Positions 1 to 5,250 of a stretch of DNA of 10,806 bases are shown in pieces; the first letter of the stretch is position 1, and every line of letters starts with the position of its first letter. A program made the translations under genes and the position numbers. Source of the stretch: Sediminispirochaeta sp. (GTDB lineage: Bacteria; Spirochaetota; Spirochaetia; DSM-16054; Sediminispirochaetaceae); NCBI GenBank assembly GCA_011046055.1, contig DSBN01000050.1, positions 1 through 10,806 of the forward strand, written 5' to 3'. The notes under the pieces are model-generated. The model searched no databases and was not told the DNA's origin. It saw only the letters and a list, made by a program, of their open reading frames with translations.

Positions 1-805
1 GCTTCATCGCTACCTGCCGGGCGTGGTACCTGGGGCTCTGGGAAGACTTGTAGGAGCTCTCGTGTTCTTCGTCGAGGATGACCATACCCAAAGGACGCAG
101 GGGGGTAAAAACTGCACTCCGAGCGCCGATGACGATCTTCACTTCTCCAGCTTTGATGCGGCGCCACTCCTTGAGTTTCTGCGAGGGGGTCAATTTTGAG
201 TGCCACAGGGCTACGGCATCGCCGAACTTCCGCTGTACCTCCTGGATCAATTGATGGGTCAGGGCTATCTCCGGCACCAAATAGATCACCCCCCTTCCCT
301 CTCGGCTCAACTCCTCGGCGGCCCGCAGGAATACCTCGGTCTTGCCCGATCCGGTGACCCCGTAGAGATAGTACATCCGGCGGTCTCCGGACATCAGAGT
401 CTCGAGAGCCCGTTTCTGGGCGGGAGAGAGCTGGTGATCCGGCCGGGAAGCCCCCTCGTCAACGGGAATGAAGTCCGTATCTCTTTCCCTCCTGCCGCCA
501 GGTATCATTGCCGACAGAGCCTCGCCCAAACTGCAGAAGTACATCCTGGTGAGCCAGCGGGCCAGTTCCAGCTCCTGCTCTCCGAAGAGAGCCTCTTGGT
601 CGAGCACTTTTTTAAGGTCTTTCAGTTCAAAATCTCCCGGCGGGGCTTCGTGGGACACCGACAGGACGAAACCGGTCTTCAAGCGTCCGCGAAAGGGAGC
701 CTCCACCCGCACGCCCGGCTGCACCTCCAAATCCTCCGGGACCCGATAGCTGAAAGGCCCCTCCACGGGCAGGTTAAACACCAGTTCGGCGTAGAGCTCT
801 CCCAT
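1..805 (-). CDS. priA: Primosomal protein N' (PriA helicase), C-terminal part beyond window
   Basis: PriA is a 3'-5' superfamily 2 DNA helicase that recognises stalled forks and D-loops and reloads the replisome. The first 268 residues are visible; the reading frame is still open at base 1, so roughly 450 or more residues of a usual PriA (about 730) are missing. The N-terminal 3'-DNA-binding region (about residues 1-100) is followed by the Walker A motif GVTGSGKT at residues 149-156. The Walker B / DEAH-like box DEEH is at 245-248, followed by SSYKS and PRYHARQVA, which are typical PriA sequences. The cysteine zinc-binding region would lie outside the window. The ATG at 803-805 is five bases after the stop of the uracil-DNA glycosylase gene, with an AGGAAGG-like ribosome binding site inside the end of that gene, so translation is probably coupled. 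It is the last visible gene of the nine-gene minus-strand cluster. Confidence 0.96.
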   Translation of the reverse strand, partial: MGELYAELVFNLPVEGPFSYRVPEDLEVQPGVRVEAPFRGRLKTGFVLSVSHEAPPGDFELKDLKKVLDQEALFGEQELELARWLTRMYFCSLGEALSAMIPGGRRERDTDFIPVDEGASRPDHQLSPAQKRALETLMSGDRRMYYLYGVTGSGKTEVFLRAAEELSREGRGVIYLVPEIALTHQLIQEVQRKFGDAVALWHSKLTPSQKLKEWRRIKAGEVKIVIGARSAVFTPLRPLGMVILDEEHESSYKSSQSPRYHARQVAMK

Positions 806-810
806 CGCGC

Positions 811-1509
811 TCAGCCTTCCTGCTGTTCGATGAGTCGTTTCAATTTACGCAGATCGTCCCATACGGGCTTTCGATACACCGGGTTCCTCAGGACCGCACT
901 GGGATGGTAGGTGGGGATCAACGGAATCCCCTGAAACTCGAAGCGTCGACCGTGCAGTTTGCCGATCCCCTCCACCGTTCCGGTAAGAATATGGGTAGAG
1001 ATTCTTCCCAGCGTCAGTATCGCCCGGGGACGAATGACTCTGATCTGGCGCCGCAGATAGGGCAGACAGGCACTTGTCTCCTCGGGCAGGGGATCACGGT
1101 TCTGAGGGGGTCGGCATTTTATGATATTACCGATAAAGACGTCGCCGTTCCGGTCCAGCTCAATGGCCTTCAGCCATTTGTCCAGATACTGACCCGCCGG
1201 TCCGACGAAAGGACGGCCTAGAGCGTCCTCCTGTGCACCGGGAGCCTCTCCGATTATCATCAATTTCGGCTGATCCGCCCCCTCACCGGGGACGGCATTG
1301 GTTCTCAAGTCACCGAGAGGGCATTTACGGCACTCCCGTATCTCCGCGGCTATTTCGGTCAGGCTCTCCCCCTCCTCGCTGCCAGGCTGAAACTCCGTCT
1401 CCTCGAAACCCTCGTCAACTTCCCGCCGCTCCCGCGGCCAGCCGCCTCGCAGATAATCCTCCAGATTATCCAAGATTTGTAGATATTTCCCGTGAAATTC
1501 ACTCGTCAT
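811..1509 (-). CDS. udg: Family 4 uracil-DNA glycosylase (4Fe-4S)
   Basis: The product removes uracil from DNA as the first step of base-excision repair. It is 232 residues long. Four cysteines fit the iron-sulfur cluster of family 4 enzymes: C60 and C63 (ECRKCPL), C132 (KCRPPQNRDP) and C148. The uracil-binding/catalytic motif 1 GEAPG is at 87-91, followed by GRPFVGPAGQYLD; motif 2 is YHPSA at 201-205. About 57 residues, rich in Glu and Arg, precede the first cysteine, which is longer than in compact family members where that cysteine is close to the N-terminus. The ATG at 1507-1509 lies inside truA (11-base overlap) and is preceded by an AAGGTGA ribosome binding site, which supports this start. 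priA follows after five bases. Family assignment is firm from motifs; the role of the N-terminal extension is unknown. Confidence 0.95.
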   Translation of the reverse strand: MTSEFHGKYLQILDNLEDYLRGGWPRERREVDEGFEETEFQPGSEEGESLTEIAAEIRECRKCPLGDLRTNAVPGEGADQPKLMIIGEAPGAQEDALGRPFVGPAGQYLDKWLKAIELDRNGDVFIGNIIKCRPPQNRDPLPEETSACLPYLRRQIRVIRPRAILTLGRISTHILTGTVEGIGKLHGRRFEFQGIPLIPTYHPSAVLRNPVYRKPVWDDLRKLKRLIEQQEG

Positions 1510-2245
1510 AAGTCACCTTGTGTAAAAAAAGCCCCCTTGCCGGGGCGGTCGGTCCGGCGGAAGATCTATCCCCGGCCTGCAATATTCGACGAAACTCCTC
1601 CTCCGAAGCCCTTCGGCGCCCCAACTCAAGCATCGTCCCTACCAGCGAACGGACCATCCGCCATAAAAAGGCGTTTCCCACTATTCGAAACACCGTGTAC
1701 TCCCCCTGCGGGTAAAACCCGGCGGCGAATATTCTTCGTACCGGCGAATTGCTGGGATCTCCCGCCGCGGCGAAGGTGCTGAAGTCATGAATCCCTGGGA
1801 GTATCCGGGCGTAGGAATCCAAAATCGGCAGCGCCGGCAATCTTGAATCGGCCACCACGTAGCGGTCCTGAAAAGGCTGAGCAACCCGCCCGTCCAAGAG
1901 GTAGTACCGATACTCCCGCCTCAAGGCGCTGAAACGAGCGTGAAAATCGGGATGCACCTCCGTGCTGTGCAGGGCCCGTATGTCCCTGGGCAGCAGTCGA
2001 TTGAGGGCGAGCCAGTATCGATCCGACGGTATTCGAGCCTTTTCCACGTCGAAATGGCAGACTTGGGCTCGAGCATGAACTCCCGAGTCGGTGCGGCCCG
2101 ACGCTACCAGAGCAACCGACTCGCCGGTGAGCTCGGACAGAGCGCTCTGAGTCCGCTCCTGAATGGAAGGCTGACCACGCTGGATCTGCCAGCCGCAGTA
2201 CTCGCTTCCATCGTAGGCCAGTACCAGTTTTATCCTCGTCCCCAT
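1499..2245 (-). CDS. truA: tRNA pseudouridine(38-40) synthase TruA
   Basis: TruA converts uridines 38-40 of the tRNA anticodon stem-loop to pseudouridine in the cytoplasm. The 248-residue product has the usual family length. It begins with IKLVLAYDGSEYCGWQ, carries the catalytic loop SGRTDSGVHA at 49-58 with the nucleophilic aspartate at D53, and ends with the typical C-terminal stretch APARGLFLHKVTY. The ATG at 2243-2245 is two bases after the DUF2225 stop codon. A purine-rich AAAGGAAA in the end of DUF2225 is the likely, somewhat distant, ribosome binding site. The stop at 1499-1501 lies inside the start of udg. The last codons also form a hairpin followed by seven U residues (see the terminator-like entry). 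Recognition is firm. Confidence 0.97.
   Translation of the reverse strand: MGTRIKLVLAYDGSEYCGWQIQRGQPSIQERTQSALSELTGESVALVASGRTDSGVHARAQVCHFDVEKARIPSDRYWLALNRLLPRDIRALHSTEVHPDFHARFSALRREYRYYLLDGRVAQPFQDRYVVADSRLPALPILDSYARILPGIHDFSTFAAAGDPSNSPVRRIFAAGFYPQGEYTVFRIVGNAFLWRMVRSLVGTMLELGRRRASEEEFRRILQAGDRSSAGPTAPARGLFLHKVTYDE
1524..1546 (-). terminator. Terminator-like hairpin plus U7 inside the 3' end of truA
   Basis: On the minus-strand transcript GCCCC (1546-1542), a six-base loop, GGGGC (1535-1531) and then seven T residues (1530-1524) form the layout of a short intrinsic terminator. It lies in the codons for the conserved TruA C-terminus, 15 bases before the udg start. The stem is only five base pairs and the codons are constrained by the protein, so this may be coincidence. 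If active, it would lower udg and priA expression relative to upstream genes. Confidence 0.3.
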
Positions 2246-2247
2246 GC

Positions 2248-3102
2248 TCAGGAGTTTCCTTTCAGTTCCTGATTGATCTCCCGATAGACCTCTTTGGCCC
2301 TCTCCAGCAAGGTGCTGGGCTTGTCTTTGGAGGCTCGACCGTGTCCGAAAAGTCGGCCCACCATAGTTTTGGCCCGCTGGAGCGAGGCGTGTCTCTGCTC
2401 CGGATTACTCTTCGGCCCGTGCAGGAACTCGAGCAGTGCGGCTATATACAGGACTCCATCGTAGCCGTAGTTCTGGTCCACATCCGGCCCCAGTTGTCCC
2501 GCGTCGGCGATCCCCTCTTCGCCGTTCTCATCCTTGTTCAAGGCTTCGGTGTAGTAAAACCAGGCCTTGTGGTAGTAGATGTTCGCCAGATAGTCGAAAT
2601 GCTCTCCCGGAACTTTTCGATGCAAATCTTCGCACAACCAAGCCGCCCGCAGCGCGGAAACTCCGCTCTTTACCGTCGGCGACCGGTCCTTTGGAAAATG
2701 CTGCAGCGAGAGGATACAGTAATGGTACGCGGCAATCCCCATCTCGATGTTACGGGGCTTATTGAAATCGAGCTCGGGAAAAATCTTTTTCAAGCTTTTC
2801 TTCCGGGCTTCGATATCCCCCTCCAAGGCTTCGCGGGTCTTTGGATTGATATTGGAAAAGTCCTGCGGGAAAGCAGCATAGAGACAGTTGGGACAGACGG
2901 TGACCGGGTAGATGAGCGGATAGACCTCGCCGTACTTCTCCGTCGGTTCGTAGAGCCGCCGCAAGAACCGGGTTAACGAACCGGCAATCAGCCTCCCCCG
3001 CCCCGTGCGCATGTCTTCCCGGTGGAAATCCGTCCCACAGACCGGGCAGTTTATGCTCTCTTTAGAGAAAAAGGTGATGCTGTCGCCCGCGTTACTGCTC
3101 AT
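2248..3102 (-). CDS. DUF2225 family protein with four-cysteine zinc-ribbon-like N-terminus
   Basis: This 284-residue protein matches the DUF2225 pattern known from spirochaetes and Firmicutes; its function is not established. Two CxxC pairs, C19/C22 (CPVCGTDFHRED) and C70/C73 (CPNCLYAAF), frame about 50 residues rich in Arg and aromatic residues and could bind one zinc ion. From about residue 90 the chain is predominantly charged helical sequence with recurring Tyr/Ala/Leu patterns (AAYHYCILSLQHF, YLANIYYHKAWFYYTEAL, YIAALLEFL), suggesting a TPR-like helical scaffold. There is no signal peptide or membrane segment, so it is probably cytoplasmic. The ATG (3100-3102) directly abuts the acpS stop codon, with GAGGGGG as ribosome binding site, and truA starts two bases after its end. 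Family call is good; any role (RNA or protein binding, assembly) is speculation. Confidence 0.85.
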   Translation of the reverse strand: MSSNAGDSITFFSKESINCPVCGTDFHREDMRTGRGRLIAGSLTRFLRRLYEPTEKYGEVYPLIYPVTVCPNCLYAAFPQDFSNINPKTREALEGDIEARKKSLKKIFPELDFNKPRNIEMGIAAYHYCILSLQHFPKDRSPTVKSGVSALRAAWLCEDLHRKVPGEHFDYLANIYYHKAWFYYTEALNKDENGEEGIADAGQLGPDVDQNYGYDGVLYIAALLEFLHGPKSNPEQRHASLQRAKTMVGRLFGHGRASKDKPSTLLERAKEVYREINQELKGNS

Positions 3103-3477
3103 CTATGCCCCCTCGATTATCACCACCGCCACGGCCGACTCTTTTTCATGGGTCAGAGAGAGGTGGATGCTCTTACCTCGATGTGCCTCCAACGCGGCGA
3201 GGGCGGTACCGAACAGACGCATACTGGGATTCCCGTTGTGGGAGTTGACCACCTGGATGTCTTTCAGCACCAGCCCCCGCATCCCCGTCCCCAGAGCCTT
3301 GCCAAAGGCCTCCTTGGCCGCAAAACGCGCCGCCAGGGAGAGGACCGCCCCGCTCTTCCTTTTTCGAAGTCCCGCGATCTCATCGTGATGAAAAAATCGC
3401 TCCAAAAGGGTGGGATTCTCCATCCAATGGCGCATTCTATCCACATTCACAATATCGATTCCAATACCCAGAATCAC
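3103..3477 (-). CDS. acpS: Holo-[acyl-carrier-protein] synthase AcpS
   Basis: AcpS transfers 4'-phosphopantetheine from CoA to apo-ACP and so activates fatty-acid synthesis. The 124-residue length is typical. The magnesium-binding signature GIGIDIV contains D8, and the second signature RFAAKEAFGKALGTG contains the conserved E56. The conserved SLTHEKESAVAVVI stretch is near the C-terminus. The start is a GTG (3475-3477) that overlaps the cdaR stop codon as GTGA, with a GAGGAG ribosome binding site upstream; no better ATG precedes it. The stop codon is directly followed by the DUF2225 ATG. Overlaps on both sides point to coupled translation. Confidence 0.97.
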   Translation of the reverse strand: MILGIGIDIVNVDRMRHWMENPTLLERFFHHDEIAGLRKRKSGAVLSLAARFAAKEAFGKALGTGMRGLVLKDIQVVNSHNGNPSMRLFGTALAALEAHRGKSIHLSLTHEKESAVAVVIIEGA

Positions 3478-4457
3478 CGTGTCGTCTCCTCGGACCGATC
3501 CTCGGCCCTGTCTACCGCTATTTCCACACTGCTGGGGCTGTATTTTAACACCAAAACACCCTGAGGTACATCCGGTCGGACCGGCAGCCTATAGGTGCCC
3601 GGCTCATCGATCTGCGAACAGTCGATAGTCAGCATAAACTCCTCCCGAGCCAATCGCTCCAGCACAAGCTGAGTCCCTTGCACGCTCATGTTACCGTTTT
3701 GGGGTAAACCGGCGACCTCCAGCTCGTTATCCAGGTCCAGCGCGATTAGATCGATGTTCTCGATGGTTTTTAATATGGTGCTCTCTTTCACCATCCCGAA
3801 AAACTCAACGGTGTCTCCTCCAGGAAAGCTGCTGAACTGATCGGGATGCTTCAGCCGGACTCTCATGGTAAAGTCCTCCTGTCGCCCGGAGAGGTCGATG
3901 GTCTCGGTCTCTACACTCTTAAGCTCCCGGATTGTACTCTCCAAGCCTTCTATCTCCACCGACGAGGGGGTGAGAAAAAACTGGCTGAGCTCGTAGCCCT
4001 TGGCGGGATAGCCGATCAAAGAGGGTTCCACCTGCACGCTTTTGGACATCTTCTTTTCGATTCGCAGATTCAACTGCCGGGGTTCCACCCGTATCTCCAA
4101 GGGTTCGATGTGGGTCAAGGAACCCTGCTTGAGAATATTGACAGGCACCGTGTAGCTGCCCTCCTGGTCAAAGGAGCGAAAATCCGCGTAGGCGATCACA
4201 TCCTCTTTCAGAACCAAATTGACCTCTTCGCTCTTGCCGCGCAGGGTGATCCGCACGGTTTTGGGGTAACTTTCGGCGGGAATAAAGCGTTCGGACATCC
4301 TCAGCTCCAGGGGGACGCTCATAAAGCGCTCCTCCAAAGTGGCCATCTGATTGAAAAGAAAGAGCAGCAGAGCCACGGAGAGCGCGATGATCTTCAGAGG
4401 CCAGTTCTGAAAGAGTTTATGGAACAAGTTATTAAGATGCAACGGATATATCCTCAC
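3474..4457 (-). CDS. cdaR: YbbR-domain membrane-anchored protein, CdaA regulator CdaR
   Basis: CdaR proteins are anchored in the membrane and modulate the diadenylate cyclase CdaA through extracytoplasmic YbbR domains. The product has up to 327 residues: one hydrophobic segment at about 20-37 after the typical NWPLKIIALS stretch, then three YbbR-like beta repeats at about 48-133, 138-225 and 228-316. Recurrent ends such as PSSVEIEG and PSSVEIAV mark the repeats. It directly follows cdaA, the usual partner arrangement. The start is uncertain: the longest frame uses GTG at 4455-4457, overlapping cdaA by 26 bases with a poor ribosome binding site. A TTG at 4440-4442 has GAGGA eight bases upstream and would give 322 residues. 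acpS overlaps the 3' end by four bases. Confidence 0.92.
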   Translation of the reverse strand: MRIYPLHLNNLFHKLFQNWPLKIIALSVALLLFLFNQMATLEERFMSVPLELRMSERFIPAESYPKTVRITLRGKSEEVNLVLKEDVIAYADFRSFDQEGSYTVPVNILKQGSLTHIEPLEIRVEPRQLNLRIEKKMSKSVQVEPSLIGYPAKGYELSQFFLTPSSVEIEGLESTIRELKSVETETIDLSGRQEDFTMRVRLKHPDQFSSFPGGDTVEFFGMVKESTILKTIENIDLIALDLDNELEVAGLPQNGNMSVQGTQLVLERLAREEFMLTIDCSQIDEPGTYRLPVRPDVPQGVLVLKYSPSSVEIAVDRAEDRSEETTR

Positions 4458-5238
4458 TATCTTCAGCTGATTCGCCCCCCGCCGTTAACAGGTTACGTAA
4501 GGTTCGGCTCACCTCTTTGGCCGAGAGGTCGTAGTGCAAATTGGCGTCGTAGGCCAGAGAAAGAGCTCCGGTCTCCTCTGATAGAACCAGAATTACCGAA
4601 TCGGTCTCCTCGGCCATCCCCAAAGCCGCCCGGTGACGGGTCCCAAAGCTCCTCCGAATATCGATCTGTTCGCTGAGAGGCAAAAAGCAGCCCGCCGAGA
4701 TCAGTCTCCCCCCCTGGACAACCGCCGCCCCATCGTGCAGGGGCGTATCGTAACCAAATATGGTGATGATCAAGCTGGAGGAGAGTTCGGCGTTCAAACG
4801 GGTGCCGTTGTCGATCAGGTTTTTCAAGCCCACCTGCCGGGGGAAGACAATCAAAGCACCCCTTTTGCGTCCAGCCAAGACCTCCAGGGCGTTGACCACC
4901 GTCTCAATGTGTTCGACGTTCGCTCCCGTAGACAGCTTGAAGAGGTCGCCCCGGCCTATCCTGGTGAATATGGCCCGCAGCTCCGGTTGAAACACTATAG
5001 CCACCACAATCACCAGCACCGTGGCCAGACTGTGCATTATCCACAGCAGGGTCTCCAGGTGGAAAAAAAAGGCCACCGCGTAGATAATCAGGAGGAAAAA
5101 GGCTCCCTTCAGGAGTTGTACCGCCCGGGTCTGGGCTATCAAGCGGTAAATCTGGTAGATCAAGAAAGAGAGAATTCCCACATCCAAAAGAGGACGAAAG
5201 ACATTCTCAATGAACCAGATATCCCGAAAATAATCCAT
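4432..5238 (-). CDS. cdaA: Membrane diadenylate cyclase CdaA (c-di-AMP synthase)
   Basis: CdaA joins two ATP molecules into the second messenger cyclic di-AMP, which controls potassium and osmolyte balance and affects cell-wall stability. The 268 residues are of normal length. Three hydrophobic segments lie at about 17-34, 42-59 and 66-84, followed by the cytoplasmic DAC domain. The domain carries the catalytic DGA motif at 169-171 (TPLHDGAAVV) and the RHR motif at 201-203 (GTRHRAALG), both intact, so the enzyme should be active. The ATG at 5236-5238 has a strong GGAG six bases upstream, and this GGAG overlaps the TAG stop of the preceding DUF4015 gene. Translation of the two is therefore probably coupled. 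cdaR follows with an overlap. The C-terminus after the DAC domain is acidic (ESAEDSEDIS). Confidence 0.97.
   Translation of the reverse strand: MDYFRDIWFIENVFRPLLDVGILSFLIYQIYRLIAQTRAVQLLKGAFFLLIIYAVAFFFHLETLLWIMHSLATVLVIVVAIVFQPELRAIFTRIGRGDLFKLSTGANVEHIETVVNALEVLAGRKRGALIVFPRQVGLKNLIDNGTRLNAELSSSLIITIFGYDTPLHDGAAVVQGGRLISAGCFLPLSEQIDIRRSFGTRHRAALGMAEETDSVILVLSEETGALSLAYDANLHYDLSAKEVSRTLRNLLTAGGESAEDSEDISVAS
4440..4455 (-). promoter_or_regulatory. Ribosome binding site and alternative TTG start of cdaR
   Basis: On the minus strand GAGGA (4455-4451) is followed after eight bases by TTG (4442-4440) in the cdaR frame. This spacing is better than for the GTG at 4455-4457, whose upstream sequence has only GAAG at three bases. 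The site lies inside the last codons of cdaA, giving an 11-base gene overlap, the same as the truA-udg overlap. Confidence 0.5.
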
Positions 5239-5244
5239 GCTCTT

Positions 5245-5250
5245 CTCCTA
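5245..5250 (-). promoter_or_regulatory. cdaA ribosome binding site overlapping the stop codon of the upstream gene
   Basis: The minus-strand sequence TAGGAG merges the TAG stop (5250-5248) of the propeller/DUF4015 gene with the GGAG ribosome binding site (5248-5245) of cdaA; the ATG follows after six bases. Ribosomes terminating upstream are placed directly at the cdaA start. Confidence 0.75.

Noticed and set aside
200-910. Plus-strand open frame of 236 residues
   Set aside because: It lies antisense to priA and the end of udg, both of which have clear family motifs. The translation resembles no protein family and there is no suitable ribosome binding site.
1603-1616. CCGAAG/CTTCGG inverted repeat in truA
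   Set aside because: The spacer is only two bases, the stem is short, and there is no T run or gene boundary nearby, so there is no reason to assign a function.
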